This document shows, one piece after another, positions 1 to 9,371 of a stretch of 64,000 bases of DNA; position 1 is the stretch's first letter; every line of letters starts with the position of its first letter. The stretch is from Rhodopirellula islandica (GTDB lineage: Bacteria; Planctomycetota; Planctomycetia; Pirellulales; Pirellulaceae). The position numbers were made by a program, and so were the translations under genes. The stretch lies in contig NZ_LECT01000053.1 in assembly GCF_001027925.1 (NCBI RefSeq), positions 31,515-95,514 on the forward strand, given 5' to 3'. Under the pieces are notes generated by a model. That model was not told the DNA's origin. It worked only from the letters and a program-made list of their open reading frames with translations, and did not search any database.

Positions 1-954
1 CTCGCCGCCCTGTCGCTGGCTTCTTCAGCCAACGCACAGAACTGGGCTGAAAAGATGTTCACCGAGACCAAACATGACTTCCGAGTCGTCGGGCGTGGCA
101 CCAAAGCTGAATTCAAATTTGAATTTCGCAATCTGTACGAAGAAACAGTCCACGTCCAAGGCGTTCGCAGCAGCTGCGGATGCACCACGCCGACGGTGTC
201 GGACGACACTCTGGAAACCCACGAAACCAGTTCGATCATCGCGACCCTGAACACGAGCACCTTCATCGGTCAAAAAGCAGCCACGGTGACGGTCGTGTTT
301 GATCGACCGTATTATGCCGAAGTGCAGTTGCAGGTCAGTGGATTCATTCGCACCGATGTCACGTTTGATCCGCCCGAAGTTGACTTCGGTCAGTGCAAAA
401 ACGGCGAGGTCAAAGAGCAAGACATCACAATCACGCATCGCGGCAACTCGAATTGGCGATTGACCGACGTCCGCAGCCACTGCGATGACTTCGCCGTGAA
501 GTTGGAACAACCAACCGTTCAATCGAACATGGTTCAGTACAAGATGCGTGTTCGGATGAAGGAAACGATGTCCGAAGGCGAAATTCGGGAACGCCTGACG
601 TTGGTCAGCAACGACACCAAATTCCCAACCATCGAAATGTCGATCGCGGGAATGATTCGTCCCACGATCAGCGTGTCCCCCGCCGCCGTCAGCCTGGGGA
701 CCACCGAGTCGGGCCAAACGGTCAGCAAACGACTGCTGGTTCGCGGCGAAGAGCCCTTTGAAATCCAAAAGGTTCTTTGCTCGGACGATCGCTTTCAGTT
801 TGAAATTCCCGAAGGCAAGAAGAAGCTGCACTTCTTAGAGATGAAGTTCACCGGCGGTGACAATCCTGATCGCGTCGCTCAACGAATCCAGATCGTGACC
901 GACCTGCCGGGTGACAAGACCGCGGAGTGTGTTGCCACCGGCACAGTGAAGTAG
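1..954 (+). CDS. DUF1573-like exported protein, 5' end outside window
   Basis: The reading frame is open from base 1, so the true start lies upstream. The first codons read as the end of a signal peptide (hydrophobic stretch, then a SANA-Q cleavage-type sequence at about residues 9-13 of the visible part). The mature part is rich in beta-strand pattern. Near its start it has the motif SSCGCTTP (nt ~169-192), the Cys-Gly-Cys-Thr-x-Pro signature typical of DUF1573 Ig-like (ASH-like) domains. A second and third Ig-like repeat seem to follow (DVTFDPPEVDFG, then TISVSPAAVSLG). The role is unknown; such proteins are exported and probably structural or binding. Export and the DUF1573 call are solid. 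The function is not. Confidence 0.8.
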   Translation, partial: LAALSLASSANAQNWAEKMFTETKHDFRVVGRGTKAEFKFEFRNLYEETVHVQGVRSSCGCTTPTVSDDTLETHETSSIIATLNTSTFIGQKAATVTVVFDRPYYAEVQLQVSGFIRTDVTFDPPEVDFGQCKNGEVKEQDITITHRGNSNWRLTDVRSHCDDFAVKLEQPTVQSNMVQYKMRVRMKETMSEGEIRERLTLVSNDTKFPTIEMSIAGMIRPTISVSPAAVSLGTTESGQTVSKRLLVRGEEPFEIQKVLCSDDRFQFEIPEGKKKLHFLEMKFTGGDNPDRVAQRIQIVTDLPGDKTAECVATGTVK

Positions 955-1047
955 ACTTCACGTCAAAGGTCCATTCGCCGATCCTGAGACGAAGGGATCG
1001 CTTGGGCTGATCTCGGGCGAACGCCCTTCGCCCCATCGTCACGTTGC

Positions 1048-2529
1048 ATGCTAACTTCGCCTCCCACTCTGACCGCCGACTCGCACGTTCACTTTCTGAC
1101 CGGGCGATTGGCGGAAACCGCGGTCAGCGAAGAGGCCACTCGAATCGCCAACAAATTTGGTTGCCGTCACAGCGTGGGGGTGGTGCCAATCACCGTGGCC
1201 GCTCTGATCACTCCCAAGTGGCTTTCTCGGCACTGGGAGATTCCCGAGTCGGCAACGCATGTGATCCTGCCAGGTTTTCTCCAGGACAACCTGGAAGCCG
1301 CCGGCGATTTGGCCGCGCCGCTGCTGGGACTGATCCAGCAAACTTCGGCCGAAGTGATCTGCGGCCCCAAAGACTGCCGAGACCTGCACGCCTGGATGAC
1401 CGGTCGCCAAGAATCCGTTGACCTGTCAGCGCACTCGATTGAAATCATCGCCGAGATCAATCACGCGCCGCGTTTGCCGGTCGCGGAAGTCGTCCAACTC
1501 GCGAATCGTTTGCAAGCTGACGGCGCGGACCGAATCGACGTGGGCTGCGATCCTTCGCGACGCTGCCAGGCAATCGGTGACTATGTCTCCGCCTTGATCG
1601 ACGCTGGCCACACGATCAGCATCGACACGTTTGATCCGCGTGAGGCCGGCGACGCGATTCGAGCCGGCGCGACGTTGGTCCTGTCGGTCAGTTCGGCCAA
1701 TCGAGACGCCGCGCGGGATTGGGGATGTGAAGTCGTTGCGATCCCGGATGTGCCCGACGATCTCAAAAGCTTGGATCAAACAATTGAATTTTTGATCCGT
1801 CACAGCATCCCATTTCGCGTCGACCCGATCCTCGAACCCATCGGGTCGGCCTTCACCCAGAGTCTGCTGCGTTACACAGAAGTTCGACGACGGTATCCCG
1901 AGGTCGAAATGTTGATGGGAATCGGCAACTTGACCGAACTGACCGACGTGGATTCGGCGGGAGTCAACTTTTTGCTGCTCGGAATCTGCCAGGAACTCTC
2001 GATTGGCAGTGTCCTGACGACGCAAGTGATCAATTGGGCCAGATCATCCGTCCGCGAATGCGATATTGCTCGGCGACTCGTTCACCACGCCGTCTCTCGC
2101 GGCGTTCCGCCCAAGCGGTTGTCCGAGGAATTGGTGATGCTTCGTGATCCAAAGTTGCGACCACACTCGGAAACGGCACTGCAGGCGCTCGCGGATGGTG
2201 TGAAAGACAACAATTACCGATTGATCGCGCAAGATGACAGCCTTCACATGATCAGCGCGGGGTTGCACCTGACCGGCAAAGACCCGTTCGAACTATTTGC
2301 TGAATTGATGAACCGCCCCCAAGCGGACAACGTGGACGCTGCGCATGCGTTTTACTTGGGCTACGAAATGGCCAAGGCCACGATCGCGTTGACGTTGGGC
2401 AAACAGTACGAACAAGACCAAGCGTTGCACTGGGGACATCTAACGGTCCCAGAAGACACCCACCGGATCGAGCGGACCAGCCGGCACGCCCCCCAGCCTC
2501 CCAAGAAAGACGACACCGCCAACGGCTGA
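1048..2529 (+). CDS. Dihydropteroate synthase-like protein (DUF6513/H4MPT type)
   Basis: A 493-residue soluble protein. The C-terminal half is a TIM barrel of the pterin-binding type: IDVGCDP at 163-169, SIDTFDP at 191-197, DPILEPIG at 259-266 and GIGNLTEL at 291-298 match the strand-end motifs of the dihydropteroate-synthase-related family of methanogens and methylotrophic bacteria. The first ~130 residues form a separate alpha/beta domain as in DUF6513 proteins. The usual folate DHPS is about 280 residues, so this is not FolP. Planctomycetes carry tetrahydromethanopterin-linked C1 genes, so a role in making that cofactor is likely but inferred. The ATG at 1048 is preferred over an ATG at 1044 in another frame. 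It stands alone, 93 bp after the previous gene; the gap contains a GGGCGAACGCCC hairpin at 1015-1026. Confidence 0.82.
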   Translation: MLTSPPTLTADSHVHFLTGRLAETAVSEEATRIANKFGCRHSVGVVPITVAALITPKWLSRHWEIPESATHVILPGFLQDNLEAAGDLAAPLLGLIQQTSAEVICGPKDCRDLHAWMTGRQESVDLSAHSIEIIAEINHAPRLPVAEVVQLANRLQADGADRIDVGCDPSRRCQAIGDYVSALIDAGHTISIDTFDPREAGDAIRAGATLVLSVSSANRDAARDWGCEVVAIPDVPDDLKSLDQTIEFLIRHSIPFRVDPILEPIGSAFTQSLLRYTEVRRRYPEVEMLMGIGNLTELTDVDSAGVNFLLLGICQELSIGSVLTTQVINWARSSVRECDIARRLVHHAVSRGVPPKRLSEELVMLRDPKLRPHSETALQALADGVKDNNYRLIAQDDSLHMISAGLHLTGKDPFELFAELMNRPQADNVDAAHAFYLGYEMAKATIALTLGKQYEQDQALHWGHLTVPEDTHRIERTSRHAPQPPKKDDTANG

Positions 2530-2772
2530 GTGTCTCTGCTGGCGAAATCGTTTGCCATTTCTTTGCAGCGAGGGGGAGGGCATCTGACCAACCTAACTGT
2601 GTTCGGATTGATGTCGTCGCAAGGGACTCAATCGCTGCAGTTGATCCCCTTGGTCCCCAACCGAACACTCCGAACGTTTTAACATTTCGCGAATGCGGTC
2701 TTGCCCTTTGAAGCAATCGGGTAAAACCTAACCAGAGATTCTCGATTCGGTTCCTTTGGTTCGGTTGCCCAC

Positions 2773-5550
2773 GTGTCAGTTCTGCGTACCACGTTGCTAT
2801 GGATCTCCGCCGCGATTTTGGTCCTGATACCAATGTGTTTGGCGGCGGACTACGGCGGCATTTTGCATTGGAGTCAATACGTCGCCGCGGCCGGCATTTT
2901 GCTGGCCATGGTGTTGTCGCTGATTGGATTGACTGACACGACGGCGTCCAGCGGTTTGCGGCAGCACAAATTGTTGCTCCCACTTGGTCTGTTGGTGCTG
3001 CTGGCATGGATTCAGGCGTTGCCGTTGCCATCGGGACTGATTGGACTGCTCAGTCCGGGTTCCAACGCGGCGTATTCGACCTGGTTGGAAGGCTTGGTGC
3101 CAGCGTCCGAGCAACCGTCCGTTCATCCCGTTTCGGTTTCTCCGTTTGACACCAAACACGTCGCCTTGTTGCTGACGTTTTTGCTGCCGCTTTCCTTTGC
3201 TGCTTCGATTGTCTTTCACGCTCGCAATCGTTTGACGATGTTGCTCAGCGCGATCGCGATCACGGGAGCCTCGGTGGCCATCATTGGGTTCTATCGCAAG
3301 CTCGATCCGACGGCGGACCTGTGGTTCTTCACCTCCAAATCCAACGGTTTCGCCGGTTTCGTCAATCGCAACAACGCGGCGTTGATGCTCAACTTTGGAA
3401 TGGCGGCCAGTCTCGGACTGTTGTCCTGGCGGATGATGGCGCTTCACCACATTGAACTGGACGATCCCGATTTTGAATTCAATGATTTGCTGGCACTGAT
3501 TTCCGACCGGGAATCCTTGATCGGGCTGCTTTCTTCGATCACCTGTGTCGCCGGCTTGCTGCTCAATGGATCCCGAGGCGGGGTCGTTGCGGCTTTGTTT
3601 GGATTGGTCTGCGCGTTTGGCTATGTCCGCCCCCGCCGCGGTCTGATCGGACTGCCTATTTTGGCAGTTGTGATTGGCATCTCCGTCGCGATTCTAACCG
3701 TGCCGATGCAGCTGAACCTGGAAACCATCTCTCGCTTGGAACTGATCTCGGCTGACGCCGACACGCTTCAGAAAGATGGACGCCTGCTGCACTGGCAAGA
3801 CGGCTGGAAAGCGGCCATGGCATACCTGCCAATGGGATCAGGAATCAGCACGTATGGCTACTCTTACCTGCCCTATCAATCGCAGAGTCCGGGATCGTGG
3901 TTTGAACACGCCGACAACTTGTGGTTGGAAATGTTCGTGGAGACCGGATTGCCCGGGGTGGTGATCGCCGTGCTGTTTTTCACCATCCTGCTGAGCTCGC
4001 TGCGTCGCTTGTCAACGTCCGCAGACCCCATCGATCAAGGCGTCCGGGTGGCGGCTTGGTATGCCATCGCCGCCGTGATGGTGTCCCAGTTCTTTGACTT
4101 TGGATTGATTGTCCCCGCCAACCTGTTCGTGGCGTTGATCCTGGCAACCGCCGTTGTTTCCCGACAGGTTGCCAGCGGTGGATTGCAAGCACCGACATTG
4201 GAAGACGAAGACGATCCTTACGAAGCGATGGCGATGGCCGACCCGGAATACGCCATGGCGATGGCCGCTGCCGAGCGGGAAGCCGAAACAGCCACCGAAT
4301 CGATCGACGCCGAACAATCTGCAGCAACAAATGCGTCCACACGCGGCAACAAGATCAAACTTCAGTCGACCTCCAAATTCGGGCGTCTGACATCGTCCGT
4401 CAGCGTGGGCATCTTCGCGGTGGTGATCTTCCTGCTGTCGGTGCTCGCGATCCCCGGCTTGAAAAGCGATGCGGAGTCCGAGTCATTGGTTCGCCGCATC
4501 CAAAGTGAATATTCGGGAATGAAGTTCCGCCCGGAAGTCTTGGAACAAGTCGAATCGTTGCTGACAGAAAACCTGAACCAAAATCCGATTCCCGAGACCC
4601 GCACGTTGCTGGCAGCCACCCAGCGCGACCGCGGTCGTTTGGCAGAAACACTGGAATGGCGTCCCGTCTCGATCGAACAAGCCGGTGAGATCTACGCCAA
4701 AACGAATCTGAATGAACGCGGCCTGGAATACCCACCACCGTTGGCCGCCATGACACGTGATCGATTGAAAAGCATTTTGCACTACGAGGATGCTTGGAAC
4801 ACGTCAATCGCCGGAATCGCGACCTGCCCGCTCGGCCAAGCTTCCCGTGCCACCTTGGTGCAATTGCAGTCCGTGTTGGATCCACAGCCAGAAACCAGCG
4901 TCGCGGTCAAACACCTCGCTAAATTTTATTCGACTGAACCCATTCGCCTGATGCGTCTAGCCAAGCGTGCTTTCATGATTGGGGATTTCGATTCGGCCAT
5001 CACCACGTTCCACGACTCCATTGCACTGCGTCCCAACCTGACCTCGCAATTGATGCCCTTGTTCCGAGTCAATCAAGACACACTGCCGCTCCAAGAAGTC
5101 ATCCCCAACGAATCACGGGCGATCGAATTGGCAGCCGCGGACGTGTTGCTCTGGGACGAACCTGACAGCGAATTCCTTCGTCATGCTGCAACCTCCATCG
5201 ACTGCGGACGAGCCTCGAACTTGGCCGCGCGTGCCAAGTGCCAAGCTCTGCTTTCGCGAATTCACTTCGCGTTGAATGACATCGAAAACGCGACCCAGAC
5301 CGGCGAAGAAGCCATTCGGTTGATGCCCGATGAGCCCCGCTATCGCGTGCAACTGATTGAACAATTTTTGATTTCAAGCAATCGCACCGATGCACTCCGA
5401 CACGCACGACTCGGACGGGAAGCGATTCCCAAGGACAAACGGTTCCAGCAGTTTGTTGATCGCATTGCCGAAGCCGAGCGGAATGAGTTGCTCGAACCCG
5501 CGCTCCCGCAGGACACCAACGCTCCCAGCATCGAATCGATCTTGAACTGA
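2773..5550 (+). CDS. O-antigen ligase/Wzy-like membrane protein with TPR tail
   Basis: 925 residues, GTG start. About ten to twelve hydrophobic helices fill residues 8-465. Within them are the hallmarks of the Wzy_C/O-antigen ligase family: FVNRNN at 196-201, NGSRGG at 265-270 and a large loop with GSGISTYG (355-362), FEHADN (377-382) and E..G...G (390-395). The family joins or polymerises polyprenyl-linked glycans on the outer face of the inner membrane. A Met/Ala/Glu-rich linker (about 480-515) and one more helix (about 540-558) lead to a 360-residue soluble tail with TPR-like helical pairs. Such long TPR tails are common in planctomycete ligases. The substrate is unknown; exopolysaccharide is as likely as O-antigen. 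It is convergent with the next gene, with 18 bp between stops. No clear Shine-Dalgarno precedes the GTG. Confidence 0.85.
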   Translation: MSVLRTTLLWISAAILVLIPMCLAADYGGILHWSQYVAAAGILLAMVLSLIGLTDTTASSGLRQHKLLLPLGLLVLLAWIQALPLPSGLIGLLSPGSNAAYSTWLEGLVPASEQPSVHPVSVSPFDTKHVALLLTFLLPLSFAASIVFHARNRLTMLLSAIAITGASVAIIGFYRKLDPTADLWFFTSKSNGFAGFVNRNNAALMLNFGMAASLGLLSWRMMALHHIELDDPDFEFNDLLALISDRESLIGLLSSITCVAGLLLNGSRGGVVAALFGLVCAFGYVRPRRGLIGLPILAVVIGISVAILTVPMQLNLETISRLELISADADTLQKDGRLLHWQDGWKAAMAYLPMGSGISTYGYSYLPYQSQSPGSWFEHADNLWLEMFVETGLPGVVIAVLFFTILLSSLRRLSTSADPIDQGVRVAAWYAIAAVMVSQFFDFGLIVPANLFVALILATAVVSRQVASGGLQAPTLEDEDDPYEAMAMADPEYAMAMAAAEREAETATESIDAEQSAATNASTRGNKIKLQSTSKFGRLTSSVSVGIFAVVIFLLSVLAIPGLKSDAESESLVRRIQSEYSGMKFRPEVLEQVESLLTENLNQNPIPETRTLLAATQRDRGRLAETLEWRPVSIEQAGEIYAKTNLNERGLEYPPPLAAMTRDRLKSILHYEDAWNTSIAGIATCPLGQASRATLVQLQSVLDPQPETSVAVKHLAKFYSTEPIRLMRLAKRAFMIGDFDSAITTFHDSIALRPNLTSQLMPLFRVNQDTLPLQEVIPNESRAIELAAADVLLWDEPDSEFLRHAATSIDCGRASNLAARAKCQALLSRIHFALNDIENATQTGEEAIRLMPDEPRYRVQLIEQFLISSNRTDALRHARLGREAIPKDKRFQQFVDRIAEAERNELLEPALPQDTNAPSIESILN

Positions 5551-5568
5551 CGAAGCCAACGCCCGCTC

Positions 5569-7926
5569 TCAAGAGGCGTCTTGGGCCAACCATTCCCAGA
5601 AACGGCGTCCGAGACTTCGTTGATCTCGGAGGGCCATCCGCCCGGTCTCACCGGCGTGCACCCGGTGACTCACCGCAGGGGAAAGCGTCACGATGGACTG
5701 AAATCTCGGCGTCAGCAATTCGTAAGGGTCCGATGACTCCGAACGGGTCTTGGCGGGTGCGACCGGCAACGGTCCATCGACGGTCGCTGCGAGTGCGGGG
5801 TGGGGGATTTGCCGACTGGCACGTGGCTGCAACTTTTCGGGATACACCTCGATGATCTCACCGCCACGCAGCAGAACCTGCATGGGCTCTGCCTTCTGAA
5901 GCGTCGATCGGTAGGCATCCAAATCGGAATCTCCCACCGAGACCAGCAGTTCCATGCGTTGACGCACACCAACGTGAACCAGTTCTTCGCCGACGCGGAC
6001 ATAGGCTCCCTTGAGATCCTGCATATCCGTCGTCAAAATCTCACCGTCCCGTTGGGCGACGACACGCAGTGAATCGACTTGAGCATTCAGCTCCTCCAAA
6101 CTGCGGCGAAGACTCTCGGCCTTTTGTCGCGCCGCTTCCGCTAAGCCGAGCTCCCCCAATCCTTCGTGGCGTTGCCACTTGATCTCTTCGGATTCCAATT
6201 CCAACTGGGTCGCATCACGCTGGGCAACCAATTCATGATCGGCCAGCTCCAGAATGACTTGTCCAGCCATCACCGCTTCTCCTGTTTGCATCACAACGCG
6301 ATCCACGAACCCATCGATGGGTGATCGCAAAATCTGGTCATCGGCAAACCGAACCACGACGGGGACGGGACGGCTCAGCGGTGATGGCAACGTGACCACA
6401 AACTGCCCCAAGAACGAGAAGGTCACACAGGTCCAAATCGCCCGCCGACGATGCGACCACTTCGAGAACGTCTCACTCGAATCGGTGTAGTTCCACACTT
6501 TCTTGGCAAATTGAAGCGACGGCAGCATGACCCACAACAGAATTGCGGCCATCGCGACCAACAACCCCACCGGACCAGCCCACATCGACACCACCACAAT
6601 CAAACCGCCCATCCAGACCATTTGAAACACGACGGACGCGGCCGCGTGACAGGCCGCAAATCCGCGTCGCCAACCCGATAACTTGCAACTCGGACCATGC
6701 ATCGCAAACAGCTTGGTCTGCAACCAACCTCCAAACAGCTTGCGTCCCTGTTCTCGCAGATTGGGAATGTCGGTCCAATCCGACAACACGTAGTACCCGT
6801 CCAAACGCAACAACGGGTTCGCGTTGACCAACAACGTGGCGGGGCCCGCAATGAAAAAAATCTGGGCGGCAACGTGCGCGACAAATTCTGTCGGATGCCA
6901 ACACCAAACCCAATAGGCAACTGATGCAATCAAGAGTTCCAGGTAGACACCTGCCATCGCGATGGAGGCTCGTGATTGACGATTGGGCAATCGCCAGGCA
7001 TTGGTGACATCCACATAGGCCAACGGTGCGAACAAGAAGAACATCACGCCCGCCTTGCCGACTTGCACACCGTGCCAACGTGCGGAAACGGCGTGCCCCA
7101 GTTCGTGAATCAGCTTCAGCACACACCACAGCGCCAGCATCCCAACCCACATCTGCGAATCAAAGATCCGCATCAATTCCGCGGTCAATTGCTTTCGATG
7201 AAACAACGCGAAGACCATCGAGACACTGATGAACGAACCTGCGATCACCACGCCGTGAATGGAAAACAACGGCCGCATCACGGGCAAGGCAGCGTTTGCA
7301 GGAGCGTTGGCGTTGATCAATGGAAACCGCAAACTGATCAACCAAGAACACACCTTGATCAGCGGTGCGATGCAGCTCGCGAGCTTGCCGATGAGCCAGG
7401 GGCTCCATCTGTTTCGCTTGGAATCTGCAGTGGGCTCCGGCGTGGACTCTCCCAATGAATCCAAGTCCACGCTGGCGTTCATCGCGTCCGCGGGCGGCAC
7501 TGACGTTTCGACTTGCTGACCGGGTTCCGACGCCGGTGAGTTGCACGACGGTGGTGTGCTTGCAGGCGTTTGTTCTGCAATGGCGATTTTCTGTGCCACC
7601 AAAACCGCGATGAAGTCCGCGATATCTTCGGCCGACCAATCCAATCCGTCCTGTTCTGCTTGAGCAATGATCTCCGTGGTCGACCGTTGCCCGTCCAACA
7701 GCATGGCAACGTGATGCTCCGCTGCACCAAACTGAAAGTGTTTCCCAGTTCCCGCGTGCGCGGCTCGAACCACGGTGACTCCGGCCACTTCACAAACGTT
7801 GAATTCCAGATCGGAATCCAAACGCACCTTCGGCGCGGTCATGGATGCCGGAGGACCGGACGGTTCGACCGATGCCGGACCGGCGGTTTGCATTTCGTCG
7901 TGAGCCACTTGGTTTGGTTTCACCAT
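5569..7926 (-). CDS. PqqD-like + M50 metalloprotease-type membrane domain + HlyD fusion
   Basis: Read from the ATG at 7926 (785 residues), not the longer frame from 8157: this ATG overlaps the upstream stop as ATGGTGA, as at the previous junction in the operon. Residues 34-118 resemble the PqqD winged-helix fold (dG.rt..ei pattern at 78-87). Residues 180-560 are polytopic, with HELGH at 274-278 and LDGYY at 375-379, the zinc-binding motifs of M50/site-2 proteases. From about 560 there is a HlyD barrel-sandwich domain (SPIDGFVD, then a GE.V..GQ.ILELAD half-motif, a short coiled coil, and a second strand set). It ends the operon TolC-HlyD-HlyD-this. The family is usually annotated as peptidase M50 or HlyD. 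I infer that it is the inner-membrane component serving the divergent giant protein. Whether it cleaves anything is unknown. Confidence 0.85.
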   Translation of the reverse strand: MVKPNQVAHDEMQTAGPASVEPSGPPASMTAPKVRLDSDLEFNVCEVAGVTVVRAAHAGTGKHFQFGAAEHHVAMLLDGQRSTTEIIAQAEQDGLDWSAEDIADFIAVLVAQKIAIAEQTPASTPPSCNSPASEPGQQVETSVPPADAMNASVDLDSLGESTPEPTADSKRNRWSPWLIGKLASCIAPLIKVCSWLISLRFPLINANAPANAALPVMRPLFSIHGVVIAGSFISVSMVFALFHRKQLTAELMRIFDSQMWVGMLALWCVLKLIHELGHAVSARWHGVQVGKAGVMFFLFAPLAYVDVTNAWRLPNRQSRASIAMAGVYLELLIASVAYWVWCWHPTEFVAHVAAQIFFIAGPATLLVNANPLLRLDGYYVLSDWTDIPNLREQGRKLFGGWLQTKLFAMHGPSCKLSGWRRGFAACHAAASVVFQMVWMGGLIVVVSMWAGPVGLLVAMAAILLWVMLPSLQFAKKVWNYTDSSETFSKWSHRRRAIWTCVTFSFLGQFVVTLPSPLSRPVPVVVRFADDQILRSPIDGFVDRVVMQTGEAVMAGQVILELADHELVAQRDATQLELESEEIKWQRHEGLGELGLAEAARQKAESLRRSLEELNAQVDSLRVVAQRDGEILTTDMQDLKGAYVRVGEELVHVGVRQRMELLVSVGDSDLDAYRSTLQKAEPMQVLLRGGEIIEVYPEKLQPRASRQIPHPALAATVDGPLPVAPAKTRSESSDPYELLTPRFQSIVTLSPAVSHRVHAGETGRMALRDQRSLGRRFWEWLAQDAS

Positions 7927-9371
7927 CCGATCATCCACCCCAGTCGTTTCACAGGGGTGCGAATCCATTTCCAAATCCAAGGGTAAGTGGGACCAATCAC
8001 GACGGCTTCCCCCCGCATCCCCACTCGCAATGCCGCGTCGCTGTTTGGCAGTTCCGCGATCGCGACAAACACATTGGAATCGTCTCGAATGGTCGCTGCT
8101 GGCCATACCGAACGCACGCGACTGTCGAACGACCGCCCGTCCAACGCGGGAAACCACAACTCCACCGGAGCGTTCATTTCGACAAATAGAATCTCCGACT
8201 CAGGCAATTCCAATTCGACTTCGACGTTGCCTTCGGGAGCGATTTCCATCAGCGTCTGACCAATTTCCAGCGGTGTCCCCAAAGAACGCGTCAGGTCACC
8301 TTGGATGACGACCCCATCAATCGGTGACACCACGTCAAGCTTGTTGAGTTTGTCCTGCAACAACTCTGCCTTTCTCAACAACGTCTTGCGACGAAGCCCG
8401 GCCAGCTGAGCGGTTGCGATTTGTCCACTCGCCAACGCGATGTCTTCATCCTTCTGAGCTTCGTCGATTTCGGCCACCATTGATTCCAGCTCAATCCGCA
8501 ATGGACGACCATCCAACTGCAACAGCGTTTGCCCCGCTTGGACACGGTCACCAGGGCGAACCATGGTCGCCAATAAAGTGGCATCAATCGGCGATGCGAT
8601 CAGTCGTCCGTCCATTGCTGCCACCGTGGCGGTCGCATGCGTTCGATACGACATCGGGATGCACGTGAGGATCAACGTGACCAAGAAAGCAATTCCGATC
8701 AGCCCGCGTCTTGACCACCACTTGCTGATCTTGTTCGCCAAACGTCCCCAATGATCTTTGGCTGGTCGGCTGAGAAAAACAGCGGCGAACAGTCCCATCA
8801 CATCGGCGGACAACATCCGTTGAAAGGTCTTGGCGTCAAAGTCGTCTGCACTCGGAGGCCGAATCCACACGCGGCAACACGGAATGTCGACGCTGTCGCT
8901 CTTTCCTTTCGGGCTGGACTTCGTAATGGGAATCGTGTCGGGAACCAACTCGATCACCAACGTTCCATTGTCCCACCGCGAAGTGCTCTCGGTCGCCGGT
9001 GACTCGGCTTCGACCGTGGACGCCAACCACTGGGCGTCAAAGCGTTGACGAATCGAGTTGTCAGCGCCCAGCCAACCCAGTCGTCCGTCATGCAATCGAT
9101 GCAGAGAGCGCGTTCCCCATCCCAATCGAATGGTGTGTTCAGGCAGAACCTCGGTCAAACGCTGAACCAGCAATTCCGCTGCGGAAACCCGGTCCTTCGT
9201 CGATGCCATCTCGGTCAACCAAGCGTGCCACATCGACTGAAACATCTTCGTTCGCGAAACGGCGGATGAATCCTGGGTCAACGCCGCGTTGGAAAACGCC
9301 CTGGCGGTCGAGTTGTCCGTTTCGAACCAATCGGCTGCTGCGGAGTGGGGTTCGGAGGTCAGATTCACCAT
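7920..9371 (-). CDS. HlyD-family membrane adaptor with N-terminal cytoplasmic GAF-like domain
   Basis: 483 residues. There is no signal peptide. Residues 50-200 form a cytoplasmic domain whose length and pattern (a helix, RLGWG, a central variable loop, C-terminal LFAAVFL) suggest GAF, seen only at pattern level. One membrane helix follows at 222-241, then a periplasmic HlyD barrel-sandwich domain with both lipoyl-like halves (GRLIASPIDA at about 255-264; SPIDGVV at about 340) around a short coiled coil, then a beta-barrel part. Both ends overlap neighbouring genes by the heptamer ATGGTGA (9365-9371 and 7920-7926), so translation is probably coupled. A cytoplasmic sensor fused to an adaptor is unusual for type I or RND adaptors. 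It may bind a small molecule or the cytoplasmic part of its partner. Confidence 0.83.
   Translation of the reverse strand: MVNLTSEPHSAAADWFETDNSTARAFSNAALTQDSSAVSRTKMFQSMWHAWLTEMASTKDRVSAAELLVQRLTEVLPEHTIRLGWGTRSLHRLHDGRLGWLGADNSIRQRFDAQWLASTVEAESPATESTSRWDNGTLVIELVPDTIPITKSSPKGKSDSVDIPCCRVWIRPPSADDFDAKTFQRMLSADVMGLFAAVFLSRPAKDHWGRLANKISKWWSRRGLIGIAFLVTLILTCIPMSYRTHATATVAAMDGRLIASPIDATLLATMVRPGDRVQAGQTLLQLDGRPLRIELESMVAEIDEAQKDEDIALASGQIATAQLAGLRRKTLLRKAELLQDKLNKLDVVSPIDGVVIQGDLTRSLGTPLEIGQTLMEIAPEGNVEVELELPESEILFVEMNAPVELWFPALDGRSFDSRVRSVWPAATIRDDSNVFVAIAELPNSDAALRVGMRGEAVVIGPTYPWIWKWIRTPVKRLGWMIGW

Noticed and set aside
1015..1026. GGGCGAACGCCC as a terminator of the DUF1573 gene
   Set aside because: The stem is short and not followed by a T-tract. 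I note it only as a shared core with the 40.8-kb palindrome.
7926..8157. Longer N terminus for the M50 fusion
   Set aside because: The extra 77 residues overlap the coding end of the upstream adaptor and are basic and low in family signal. The ATGGTGA junction gives a better start.
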